The notes: generated by a model from the letters alone, not told the origin. A stretch of 64,000 nt of DNA from Desulfobulbaceae bacterium (GCA_011391865.1 JAABPV010000033.1:35722-99721), one strand, 5' to 3'. Counted from the stretch's first letter, positions 29,977 through 37,454 are shown. Translations and numbers: made by a program.

Positions 29977-31254
29977 ATGTCTAAACTGGTAGCCCCCCAC
30001 GGCGGCAAAGGTCTGGTCTGCGCTCTGCTGCACGGCAGCGAGCTGGCCGCAGAGAAAGAGAAGGCCGCAGGTCTGAAGAAGGTGAAAGTAAGCGCCCGCG
30101 CCAAGGGCGACCTGATCATGATGGGCATCGGCGGCTTCTCTCCGCTGTCCGGCTTCATGACCAAGGCTGACTGGAAGAACGTTTGCGAGAACTTCCAGCT
30201 GGCTGACGGCACCTTCTGGCCCGTGCCGATCACCCTTGATGTCACCAAGGACGATGCCAACGCCATCACCGCAGGTGATGAGATTGCTCTTGAGGCAGAT
30301 GGCGAGATTATCGCCACCATGAAGGTCACTGAGAAGTTCGACATGACCGAGACCGACAAGAAGTGGGAGTGCGAGAAGGTCTTCATGGGTTGCGGCGCGG
30401 ACTCTGTTGACGGCAAGTTCTGGCAGGTTGCTCCGGCAGATCATCCCGGCGTGATCATGGTCATGAACCAGAAGGATGTGAACATCGCCGGCCCGGTGAA
30501 GGTTCTGTCTCAGGGCAGCTATCCGTCCGAGTATCCGGGCGTGTACCTGACCCCTGCTGAGACCCGCGCTATGTTCGAGGAGCGCGGCTGGGCCAAGGTT
30601 GCTGCGCTGCAACTGCGCAACCCGATGCACCGCTCGCATGAGTTCCTGGCCAAGATCGCCATTGAGGTATGCGACGGCGTGCTGATTCACTCCCTGATCG
30701 GCAACCTGAAGGCAGGCGACATTCCTGCTCCGGTTCGCGTCAAGGCCATCGAGATCCTGATTGACAACTACTTTGTCAAAGACAACGTCATCAATGCAGG
30801 CTACCCGCTCGACATGCGTTATGCAGGCCCGCGCGAGGCTCTGCTGCACGCCACCTTCCGCCAGAACTACGGCATCACCGACATGCTGATCGGTCGTGAC
30901 CATGCTGGTGTAGGCGACTTCTACGGCCTGTTCGAGGCGCAGGAGATCTTCGACCGCGTGCCGGTCACTGGCATCGCTGGCAAAGACCTGCTCTGCAAGC
31001 CGATGAAGATCGACTGGACCTTCTACTGCCACAAGTGCGACGGCATGGCTTCGCTGCGTACTTGCAACCACACCAAGGAAGACCGCGTCATCCTCTCCGG
31101 CACCAAGCTGCGCAAGGCGCTGTCCGAGGGCAAAGAGGTTGTTGACCACTTTGGCCGCGAAGAGGTGCTGGAGCATCTGCGGGCATACTACAGCGGTCTG
31201 ACCGAGAAGGTTGAGGTCAAGATGCAGGGCGCAGCATCCGGCGCAGCAATGTAA
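29977..31254 (+). CDS. sat: Sulfate adenylyltransferase (ATP sulfurylase)
   Basis: Sat activates sulfate to adenosine 5'-phosphosulfate plus pyrophosphate, or runs in reverse during sulfur oxidation or disproportionation. The start at 29977 follows GAGGAA with six bases between, giving 425 residues. The active site motif [13 protein letters not shown] (near residue 212) and the later [12 protein letters not shown] loop are typical of dissimilatory Sat. A C-terminal Cys-containing zinc-type site is suggested by [11 protein letters not shown]. Codon use is strongly biased to a few codons, as expected for a highly expressed gene. It is monocistronic between a good promoter and terminator. ppaC at 38747 would remove the pyrophosphate. 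Confidence 0.96.
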   Translation: MSKLVAPHGGKGLVCALLHGSELAAEKEKAAGLKKVKVSARAKGDLIMMGIGGFSPLSGFMTKADWKNVCENFQLADGTFWPVPITLDVTKDDANAITAGDEIALEADGEIIATMKVTEKFDMTETDKKWECEKVFMGCGADSVDGKFWQVAPADHPGVIMVMNQKDVNIAGPVKVLSQGSYPSEYPGVYLTPAETRAMFEERGWAKVAALQLRNPMHRSHEFLAKIAIEVCDGVLIHSLIGNLKAGDIPAPVRVKAIEILIDNYFVKDNVINAGYPLDMRYAGPREALLHATFRQNYGITDMLIGRDHAGVGDFYGLFEAQEIFDRVPVTGIAGKDLLCKPMKIDWTFYCHKCDGMASLRTCNHTKEDRVILSGTKLRKALSEGKEVVDHFGREEVLEHLRAYYSGLTEKVEVKMQGAASGAAM

Positions 31255-31277
31255 CAGCTGTTCCAGCGTATCGGAAT

Positions 31278-31313
31278 AAAAAAGGAGATGCCTTCGGGCA
31301 TCTCCTTTTTTAT
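31278..31313. terminator. Bidirectional terminator between sat and the HU-like gene
   Basis: AAAAGGAGATGCC, a TTCG tetraloop, and GGCATCTCCTTTTTT form a very stable hairpin with A and T tracts on either side. Confidence 0.9.
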
Positions 31314-31322
31314 TTCCGCCCG

Positions 31323-32390
31323 TCAGCTCCCTTGCCGCACATCCAGTATATCCACCAGCCTGCCGCCGTAAGGGCTTCTGACCATGCCCGCCAAGGTGTT
31401 GTATTGGTTGACCTGCACCTCTAAAGCGGTCAAGCCTGAGTCAGCATAGCCAGGCAGCGTGTACGTCCCGTTGGCAGCCACGCGCACTGCATTGCCTGTC
31501 GCGCCGCCATCTTTCATATCCAAGAGCGAAAAGCGCAAGTCGCCGTCCTGCGCGTCCAGCAGAACCTGAATGCGCACCCGCGCGCTGGCTGCGGTCAGCG
31601 TCCCGCCTGTGACCGAGACCAGCGGCACTGTTCCGCCGCCGCTGAGAATGCCAGTTTCTGTCCCCAAAACCACTGCCAGCGGCGTGCGCAGCCTGCGCTC
31701 GTAGATGCCGGTGCGCAGCGTGCCGTTCTCGGTGTACTGGGTGGAGATGGAGAGGATGTACTCGTTGTTCCAAGGGTCTTGCTGAACGGGAATGTCGGGC
31801 AGGAGGGTGATTTCTGAATTGAAGACCGCAGTGCAGCGGGTCTGCCTCTGCCTGCCGCCGCGTGTTCCTTCGAGCACGCAGCCGCAGTCCTCGTTCTCCT
31901 GATCAAAGAGGAGGGCGCTGCCGCTCAGATGCAGCGCGCCGTTCGGATTGAGCACGTCGTTCAGCTTCAGCACCATGTCTTCAGCAGAGGTGATCAGCGG
32001 CAGCTTCTTTGACGCAGGCAGCCGCTCCAGCTGCGCCAGCCGCTGCACCTCCTCCAGAAAGACTTGCGAGACAATGACCCGGACATTCAGGACTTCCTCT
32101 GCCGGGGGCAGCGGGGCATCCGGCGCATCCAGCCGGGCGTTCAGAGAGACGCGGAAGGTGAAGGCATCTTCCAGCGCGGCCTGATTGCCGTTGATCAAGT
32201 CCAGCTTGATCTCCTCCACCAGAGCTTTCAGCGTGATTTTGACCATCTCCTCGTCCAGCGCGGAATGCTTCTGCGCGATCCGGGCGGCCAGGTCATTGTT
32301 GCCGCTGGTGCTGCGCGGCAGATGCAGGGGCCGCCAGGACTGCGGCGTGGTCAGGGCGTTGACTTCAGGTCTCCACTGTACGGTTGCCAT
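31323..32390 (-). CDS. Unrecognised protein, possibly HU-like domain plus beta-rich domain
   Basis: 355 residues, started at the ATG preceded by GGAG eight bases upstream. Residues ~30-120 are helical and charged (RIAQKHSALDEEMVKITLKA, LINGNQAALEDAFTFRVSLN) and resemble the arrangement of HU-like DNA-binding domains fused to Ig-like domains in Bacteroidota proteins. The C-terminal ~150 residues look beta-rich (PLVSVTGGTLTAASARVRIQ). The similarity is from memory of pattern only. There is no signal peptide. It is divergent from the PatG-like protease gene and shares its regulatory gap, so the two could be co-regulated. Confidence 0.4.
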   Translation of the reverse strand: MATVQWRPEVNALTTPQSWRPLHLPRSTSGNNDLAARIAQKHSALDEEMVKITLKALVEEIKLDLINGNQAALEDAFTFRVSLNARLDAPDAPLPPAEEVLNVRVIVSQVFLEEVQRLAQLERLPASKKLPLITSAEDMVLKLNDVLNPNGALHLSGSALLFDQENEDCGCVLEGTRGGRQRQTRCTAVFNSEITLLPDIPVQQDPWNNEYILSISTQYTENGTLRTGIYERRLRTPLAVVLGTETGILSGGGTVPLVSVTGGTLTAASARVRIQVLLDAQDGDLRFSLLDMKDGGATGNAVRVAANGTYTLPGYADSGLTALEVQVNQYNTLAGMVRSPYGGRLVDILDVRQGS

Positions 32391-32493
32391 AACTGTTCTC
32401 CGGTTGAGTTAACTGCTCGGCATAAAAGTGAAAGCGTCTGAACAGACATGGTAAGGACTGCGGCGTTTTCTGTCAACAAAAAAATATTCGGCA

Positions 32494-32623
32494 CTCATGG
32501 GCACGGGCGGCGCAGCGTCATGCGCATGGTGCTGAGAGAGTCATGCACATGAGTTTCAGACAGTCATAAGCATGATCGTCAGGCAGTCATGAGCATGACA
32601 GCCGGGGATTCATGAGCAGCAGC
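32494..32623. repeat. 23-bp degenerate tandem repeat array with TCATG..CATG cores
   Basis: Units start at 32494, 32517, 32540, 32563, 32586 and (partial) 32609, each exactly 23 bp after the last. The shared core is TCATGNNCATG, which is palindromic, and the rest of the unit varies. The array sits just upstream of the -35 box of the protease promoter, so it may be a set of operators on one helical face (23 bp is about two turns). The remainder of the gap 32391-32722 holds the promoter and nothing else that I recognise. Confidence 0.6.
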
Positions 32624-32651
32624 TTTTTTTTCAACCGGGCGAAGTATTTTC

Positions 32652-32682
32652 TTGACAAGCACCACGGGGGGGGGGGTAGTAT
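32652..32682 (+). promoter_or_regulatory. Promoter with an 11-G tract in its spacer
   Basis: TTGACA at 32652-32657 and TAGTAT at 32677-32682 are separated by 19 bases, of which 32666-32676 are eleven consecutive G. A homopolymer in this position is the classic arrangement for phase variation by slippage: losing two G would give the optimal 17-base spacing. The predicted start lies about 35 bases before the protease ATG. Confidence 0.6.
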
Positions 32683-32722
32683 TTAGCTGTTTCTCAACGA
32701 GAAATCAACCATCTTCCGAATC

Positions 32723-34717
32723 ATGCCCGCACACGCAGCCTCTGTTGCACCCCTCCCCGGCTTGAAGGAGCTGTGGGCGGAGACCACCGGCAGCCCGGAA
32801 GTCCTCATCGCCGTTCTTGACGGCCCGGCAGACCTGTCCCATCCCTGCTTTGCAGGAGCATCCCTGAGCAGCCTCGGCGAAGACAGCAGCGCGGGCAGCG
32901 GCACTGCCGCCCAGCATGGCACCCATGTTGCCAGCGTCATTTTCGCCCAGCACACGCAAAGCGCGGAAGCTGTCCAAGGCATCGCTCCCGGCTGCGCCGG
33001 TCTGCTTGTCCCGATTTTCGACAACAAAGAAGACGGCTCCATCATTCCCTGCTCGGAAATACGGCTCGCCTCAGCCTTGCTGGATGTCCTCCGCGAGGCG
33101 GAGCGGCTTTTTCCCGGCAAGGACAGGCTGCCTTTAATCATCAACATCAGCGGCGGCCAGTTCTCCCGCAGCGGCCAAGGGCATCCCCTGCTGGTGGACG
33201 CGGTGAAGAAATGCGCGGCCAAGAATGCGCTGATCGTGGCGGCTGCGGGCAACGAGGGCTGCGACTGCCTCCATGTTCCCGGCTCCTTGCCGTCGGTGCT
33301 GGCCGTGGGCGCGATGGATGCGGACGGCGCGCCGCTGCCGATGAGCAACTGGGGCAGCGCGTATCAGACGCAGGGCATTCTTGCGCCGGGGCAGAGCATC
33401 AGGGGAGCGCAGCCGGGCGGCGGTTTTGCGGCCAGCAGCGGCACCAGCTTTGCCGCGCCGGTGGTTTCCGGTGTGGCGGCTCTGCTGCTCAGTTTGCAGC
33501 TCAAGCTGGGGCGGCAGCCTGACCCGCAGCTTGTCCGCAAGGCCATTCTTGCCAGCGTTTTGCCCTGCGATCAGAGCAAGACCTCTGACTGCCGTCAGTA
33601 TTTGGCCGGAGTTCTCAATATTGAAGGCGCAATGTCCATTATCAGCAAAGGAGAAAGAAGCATGGATGAGCAAACAGAAGCGCAGGAAGTGCCGTCTGAT
33701 GATCCAGAAGATGTGCTGGATGATGAATCAGTTGAGCCGGAAGAGCTTGTCATGAGCGGCGCGGCGGCTGAAACTGCAATCCTTACAATCAACAATAAAG
33801 AACCGGAAGGGGTAAACATGGCTCAGGAACCAGCTAAATCAAAGTGCGGCTGCGGGCAGGAGAAGTGGTCGGACAAGTTTGTGTATGTCATCGGCCAGCT
33901 TGGGGTTGATTTTGTCAATCAAGCGCGGCAGGATTCGCTGCAATTTCATGCGGACGGCGACATAAACGGCAATCCGCTGCCTATCACCCAGCCGGTCAAT
34001 CTGCTCCGCTATTTGCAGGGCTGGAGTGAGACTGCCGCAGACGGCAAGGCAGTTGAGCACAAGCCGCACATGTATGATGCCAAGTCCATCTACTGGGTGC
34101 TTTCTCAGAATGGTGCTCCTCTTTATGTTGTCCAGCCGATGGGGCCGTTTGCTGAGGACGGCTACCGTGAGCTGGTGGATTTCTATGCAGGCCAGATCGG
34201 TGAGGCTCCTGATGTCCAGCATGTTGCCATCTCCGGCGTGATTGTCGGCGAGGCCAGACTGTCCACTAATGAGGTGGTGCCGGTCGTTGTGCCGCACATG
34301 CGCGGAACTGCGGCATGGACGACAAAGCATCTCTGCGGAGAGCTTGCCTGCTCGTTTGACGCGCTGCCGCCTGAAGTGATTGAGCAGATTCTGGTGCGCA
34401 TGTACGAGGAGACAAGGAACTACGGCCTTACGCCTGAAGAACGGGCAGTGAACTATGTGGCCACCAATGTCTTTGAGATTCTTGAGGCCGCAAAGATACT
34501 GCCTGGTCTGGATGTGAATCAGAAGTGGGAGCTTGATATGATTCAGGCCAGCAAAAGTGCAATCGCACGGACTGGCTCAGAATGCTATGATGTCGAGATC
34601 GCGTTCTACAATCCTGACAATCTGGTGCAGGCAAGAAGGATTACCGTGGTCACAGTTGATGTCAGCGATGTGGTGCCGGTCATGATTGGCAATGCGCGGC
34701 ATTTCAGCAAAAGGTAG
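32723..34717 (+). CDS. PatA/PatG-type subtilisin-like maturation protease with PatG-like C-terminal domain
   Basis: 664 residues, no signal peptide. Residues ~20-310 are an S8 peptidase with the catalytic Asp in IAVLDGPADLSHPCF, His in QHGTHVAS and Ser in SSGTSFAAPVVSG. The LDGPxDxSHPCF form is characteristic of cyanobactin maturation proteases PatA/PatG. An acidic linker (residues ~314-365) is followed by a domain starting KSKCGCGQEKWSDKFVYVIG, like the PatG-type C-terminal region. Two in-frame internal ATGs (33662 and 33818) have good ribosome binding sites, AAAGGAG and GGAAGGGG. Peptide genes with a common leader start four bases after its stop, so it probably cleaves those leaders. Confidence 0.8.
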   Translation: MPAHAASVAPLPGLKELWAETTGSPEVLIAVLDGPADLSHPCFAGASLSSLGEDSSAGSGTAAQHGTHVASVIFAQHTQSAEAVQGIAPGCAGLLVPIFDNKEDGSIIPCSEIRLASALLDVLREAERLFPGKDRLPLIINISGGQFSRSGQGHPLLVDAVKKCAAKNALIVAAAGNEGCDCLHVPGSLPSVLAVGAMDADGAPLPMSNWGSAYQTQGILAPGQSIRGAQPGGGFAASSGTSFAAPVVSGVAALLLSLQLKLGRQPDPQLVRKAILASVLPCDQSKTSDCRQYLAGVLNIEGAMSIISKGERSMDEQTEAQEVPSDDPEDVLDDESVEPEELVMSGAAAETAILTINNKEPEGVNMAQEPAKSKCGCGQEKWSDKFVYVIGQLGVDFVNQARQDSLQFHADGDINGNPLPITQPVNLLRYLQGWSETAADGKAVEHKPHMYDAKSIYWVLSQNGAPLYVVQPMGPFAEDGYRELVDFYAGQIGEAPDVQHVAISGVIVGEARLSTNEVVPVVVPHMRGTAAWTTKHLCGELACSFDALPPEVIEQILVRMYEETRNYGLTPEERAVNYVATNVFEILEAAKILPGLDVNQKWELDMIQASKSAIARTGSECYDVEIAFYNPDNLVQARRITVVTVDVSDVVPVMIGNARHFSKR

Positions 34718-34721
34718 AACG

Positions 34722-34901
34722 ATGAAGCTGCCGAAACAGGATTGCGGTGTCATCCGGCAAAGAGACGACGGACGGAAGCAGCATGAGAAGGCAGGCGGCG
34801 TGAAGCCTGCTGCGGCGTGGTGTGAAAAGGTCTGTCAACTCATTTGGGGTAAATCGGAAGAGGCTTTTCAAGAGTGTCTTGAAAGGTGCAGGCTCAATTA
34901 A
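34722..34901 (+). CDS. MKLPK leader-family peptide 1 (twin CX3C)
   Basis: 59 residues. It begins MKLPKQDCGV, then a charged stretch and the box GGVKPAA near residue 26. The C-terminal part is a short helical hairpin candidate with CEKVC and CLERC, that is two CX3C motifs. It starts four bases after the protease stop with AAGG upstream, so it is probably translated from the same message. No database family is recognised; the family assignment rests on the leader shared with four downstream genes. Confidence 0.6.
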   Translation: MKLPKQDCGVIRQRDDGRKQHEKAGGVKPAAAWCEKVCQLIWGKSEEAFQECLERCRLN

Positions 34902-34929
34902 CAACCGTTAATGGAACAAGGAGAACATT

Positions 34930-35277
34930 ATGAAGTTGCCGAAAGTGTCTGGTGGGGTTGATCGGTTTGGCGTGAGTCCTGCTGCTGCCAAGATAGCTGG
35001 TGTGCTGCCGACGAGTTGGATTGAGGATAGGATTAAGATATGGACGACTACTTTACAGGATCCAAATAGCTACAGTCCTTGCAAGATCGGCTGCCGAGCG
35101 GCGCAAGTTGCTTCTACTGCTGCTTGCACGGGTTCAGGACCTGCATATCTCCTTTGTTTAGCTGCAGCAACACATCAAGGGGAACAATGTTATATGGATT
35201 GCAATGGGAGGAGTAGCGGAGGAAGTGTCGGTGGTGGTGGTAGCAACAGCCGTCGCCCCCCCCAAATGCTGAGGTAG
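34930..35277 (+). CDS. MKLPK leader-family peptide 2 (twin CX3C, Gly-rich tail)
   Basis: 115 residues with AAGGAG before the ATG. The leader MKLPKVSGGVDRFGVS leads to the box IAGVLPTSW (near residue 22-30). The core has CKIGC and CYMDC (two CX3C motifs) with two more Cys between them, in an Ala-rich segment, then a Gly/Ser tail. Eight consecutive C at 35256-35263 lie in the last codons, and slippage there would change the C-terminus. About 115 bp of the core is nearly identical to peptide 3, indicating recent duplication. Confidence 0.65.
   Translation: MKLPKVSGGVDRFGVSPAAAKIAGVLPTSWIEDRIKIWTTTLQDPNSYSPCKIGCRAAQVASTAACTGSGPAYLLCLAAATHQGEQCYMDCNGRSSGGSVGGGGSNSRRPPQMLR
35256..35263 (+). repeat. 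C8 homopolymer inside peptide 2
   Basis: Eight C in the final codons of the gene. A one-base gain would replace the last residues (QMLR) and extend the frame to a TAG about six codons further on; a one-base loss would end it two codons on. Either would alter only the extreme C-terminus. Confidence 0.5.
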
Positions 35278-35458
35278 GCTTGGCGACATAGGCACAGAAA
35301 AGCCCGGAGAGAATCGCTTCAGCGGGTTTAACTGATCAAGAAACCAAGATTGCGAAGGAACAGCAGACATAGAATCCTGTTTAACCAGAAAAGAAACAAT
35401 CAATTGTCTTAACTGTTCTTATTGGCATTAACCAGTAACGCTTACCAAGGAGGATGCA

Positions 35459-35803
35459 ATGAAGCTGCCCAAACAAGCAGCCAGTGTTTGTCGGTTTGGC
35501 GTGAGCCGTGCTGCTGAGATAGCTGGTGTGCTGCCGATGAGTTATCTCGGTGACAGATGGAATGTGTGGAAGGGTGCTTTAAATGATTTAACTCCTTGCA
35601 AGATCGGCTGCAGAACTGCACAAGTTGCTTCTACTGCTGCTTGCACGGGTTCAGGACCTGCATATCTCCTTTGTTTAGCTTTAGCAACACATCAAGGGGA
35701 ACAATGTTATATGGATTGCAATGGGAGGAGCAGCGGAGGAAGTGGCGGTGGCGGAAGGGGAGAAAGATATTTGTTGGCAGAGGCGATGGATAGTGTTATA
35801 TAG
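35459..35803 (+). CDS. MKLPK leader-family peptide 3 (twin CX3C, Gly-rich tail)
   Basis: 114 residues after a strong AAGGAGG. The leader MKLPKQAASVCRFGVSRA, box IAGVLPMSY, and core with CKIGC, two internal Cys and CYMDC match peptide 2 closely. The tails differ: here Gly-rich then RYLLAEAMDSVI. It is separated from peptide 2 by about 180 bp with no ORF. The duplication with different ends suggests diversification of the mature product. Confidence 0.65.
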   Translation: MKLPKQAASVCRFGVSRAAEIAGVLPMSYLGDRWNVWKGALNDLTPCKIGCRTAQVASTAACTGSGPAYLLCLALATHQGEQCYMDCNGRSSGGSGGGGRGERYLLAEAMDSVI

Positions 35804-35916
35804 CGACGGCAGTTTGGCAAAATAACTGCAATAATGATTGTTAGTTGTTAGTGAACAAAGGCTCTGGTGCTCAACGGCCAGAGTCTTCTCTCGGAAATGT
35901 GCATAGAGGCAACGCT

Positions 35917-36300
35917 ATGAAATTACCTAAACAGCAAGCTGGTGTAAGCTCTGTATCTCGTAACATAGAAGATCAACAAACAGCTTCTATCCTTCCTTCT
36001 GGCACATGTGGAAGTGGAAGGTTTGAGAATTGGATACGGGACAGCTATGGTGGTGCTAATTTTACTGAAGCCTGCCGCAATCACGACAAGTGCTATGACA
36101 CCTGCGGGAAAAACAAAGAGCACTGCGATGATGTGTTCAAGAGCGAGATGCACGATGCCTGCAACAGGACGTATTCAAGCAGGTGGCATGTGGTTCAAAG
36201 AAGATTATGCAAGGAAACTGCGAATACCTATCATTCTGCGGTAAACCGTATGGGCGGCGATGCGTATCGGGCAGCCCAGCGAAAAAATGGATGTGCATGA
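35917..36300 (+). CDS. MKLPK leader fused to a phospholipase A2-like domain
   Basis: 127 residues from the ATG after GAGG. The leader MKLPKQQAGVSSVS and the box ASILPSG (near residue 24-30) precede CGSGRFENWIRD and then ACRNHDKCYDTCG, which carries the His-Asp pair and Cys spacing of secreted phospholipase A2, closest in look to group XII (HDxCYxxCGxxKxxCDxxF). A C-terminal helix ends AYRAAQRKNGC. If active it would hydrolyse phospholipids in a calcium-dependent way after disulfide formation, that is outside the cytoplasm. Its stop overlaps the next gene. Confidence 0.65.
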   Translation: MKLPKQQAGVSSVSRNIEDQQTASILPSGTCGSGRFENWIRDSYGGANFTEACRNHDKCYDTCGKNKEHCDDVFKSEMHDACNRTYSSRWHVVQRRLCKETANTYHSAVNRMGGDAYRAAQRKNGCA

Positions 36301-36302
36301 CC

Positions 36303-36632
36303 ATGAAACTGCCGAAACAGTCTGCATCTGTTGATGCTGCATATGCCAAGGTAAATTCCCCTGCCTCAATGGTGGGGGAGTCCTCTATATTTCCATCATT
36401 CTTCAATGGCGCAGACTTGGATAAATGCTACAGCCAATGCGGAGTCAGCAAGGAAACGTGCGACAATGATTTCAAAAGCACGGTACGTAGCATATGCTCA
36501 ATGAGGTTTCCAAACAGACAGGATGTTGCTAACAGGATGGCCTGTCAAAGAATGGCGGAATTCTTTACTGACAGCAGTGAAGGAGCCTATCAAGCTGCTC
36601 AACGCAGATGTGAAACCGAGGTGGCAAGATGA
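36303..36632 (+). CDS. MKLPK leader fused to a degenerate phospholipase A2-like domain
   Basis: 109 residues from MKLPKQSASVDAAY; an ATG two codons earlier (36297) overlaps the upstream stop as ATGA and may be the one used. The box SSIFPSF follows, then DLDKCYSQCGVSKETCDNDF, aligned with the upstream gene but with the catalytic His replaced by Leu and the preceding Cys lost. The C-terminal AYQAAQRRC matches the partner. It should be catalytically dead and could be an inhibitor, immunity or partner subunit (inference). Confidence 0.6.
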   Translation: MKLPKQSASVDAAYAKVNSPASMVGESSIFPSFFNGADLDKCYSQCGVSKETCDNDFKSTVRSICSMRFPNRQDVANRMACQRMAEFFTDSSEGAYQAAQRRCETEVAR

Positions 36633-36697
36633 ACACTGCAACATGGGCAAGAAAGTTCATGCTGCGGCCTGTGGCCCACTGCGCAACCGGCTGTTAG
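36629..36697 (+). CDS. Possible coupled 22-residue peptide
   Basis: The ATG overlaps the preceding stop (ATGA). The ORF reads MNTATWARKFMLRPVAHC and ends ATGC. It lacks the MKLPK leader. It may be a real small peptide or only the accidental lead-in to the next gene. Confidence 0.25.
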   Translation: MNTATWARKFMLRPVAHCATGC

Positions 36698-36718
36698 CTG
36701 GCCCTGTACAAGCAGCAC

Positions 36719-37021
36719 ATGCAAACCGCAATCTACCTCTCTTTCATCACCGCATCCATTTCCTTCACCGTCACCGAAACCAAGCTGTTCAAACGGCTGC
36801 GGGAATGGGTGAAGGAAAGGAACGCCTTCTTCGGCGAGCTGCTGCATTGCGGCTACTGCTTCGGCCACTGGGTCGCCTTCGCATTGGTGGCCATCTATCA
36901 GCCAAAGGTCGTTGTCGCTTGGCCCCCGCTTGACTACTTCCTCACTGCCTTGCTCATCGCCTGGTTCAGCGGCATCCAGTGGGTGCTCATGTGCTGGGTG
37001 ATGGCAAAGGCGGGGAAGTGA
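36719..37021 (+). CDS. DUF1360-like small membrane protein
   Basis: 100 residues with three hydrophobic segments and the motif LLHCGYCFGHWVAFAL, the CxxCxGxW signature of DUF1360 proteins found in phages and bacterial genomes. The function of the family is unknown. It starts 86 bases after the second phospholipase-like gene and may be the last member of that transcription unit. A 28-base piece of its 3' end is repeated at 37455. Confidence 0.6.
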   Translation: MQTAIYLSFITASISFTVTETKLFKRLREWVKERNAFFGELLHCGYCFGHWVAFALVAIYQPKVVVAWPPLDYFLTALLIAWFSGIQWVLMCWVMAKAGK

Positions 37022-37027
37022 GCGGCT

Positions 37028-37054
37028 GCATTCCATTCCAAAAGAATGGAATGC
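37028..37054. repeat. Perfect hairpin after the DUF1360 gene
   Basis: GCATTCCATTC (37028-37038) and GAATGGAATGC (37044-37054) flank CAAAA. It lacks a T tract, so it may stabilise the 3' end rather than terminate transcription. Confidence 0.5.
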
Positions 37055-37204
37055 CGGACGGACGGAAAACCATCGCCTCTGCGGGCCTGCCATGCTACAA
37101 TAGAGGCATGACCGCCGCAGGTTGGGATCCGCAAGGCAAAGCCAACCTGCCTTGTGTCAGGGTTCGTTCCTCACTCCGATCTGCGTTCTGTGCCGACAGC
37201 CACT

Positions 37205-37420
37205 ATGGAAATCCTTGAACTCACAACCACCGTCAACGCTTCAGGCCGCCTCTGCCTCGACATACCCACCCGGCTTGCTCCGGGAGAGGTGCAAGTTGCG
37301 CTGGTGCTGAATCCTGCCGCTGGCCCTCGCCAGCACTATGACTTCTCTGATCTGGCTGGACGGCTGGCTTGGCAGGGAGATGCGGCGGCAATGCAGAGGA
37401 GTCTGCGGGATGAGTGGTGA
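37205..37420 (+). CDS. Orphan antitoxin-like small protein
   Basis: 71 residues: MEILELTTTVNASGRLCLDIP, then LAPGEVQVALVLNP and a C-terminal YDFSDLAGRLAWQGDAA...LRDEW. This pattern is common in small genes placed directly before PIN-domain toxins. No PIN gene follows here; the next gene is on the other strand. It is flanked by two copies of a DUF1360 gene segment, suggesting a rearranged or decayed module. Confidence 0.5.
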   Translation: MEILELTTTVNASGRLCLDIPTRLAPGEVQVALVLNPAAGPRQHYDFSDLAGRLAWQGDAAAMQRSLRDEW

Positions 37421-37454
37421 ACGTTATCTGCTGGTTAGCTGGGGAAAAGCGGCA

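Noticed and set aside
32723..34717. Complete cyanobactin cluster
   Set aside because: No YcaO cyclodehydratase, prenyltransferase or canonical short core repeats are present; only the protease family is shared.
37028..37054. Rho-independent terminator after the DUF1360 gene
   Set aside because: The hairpin is perfect but lacks the T tract; listed as a hairpin only.
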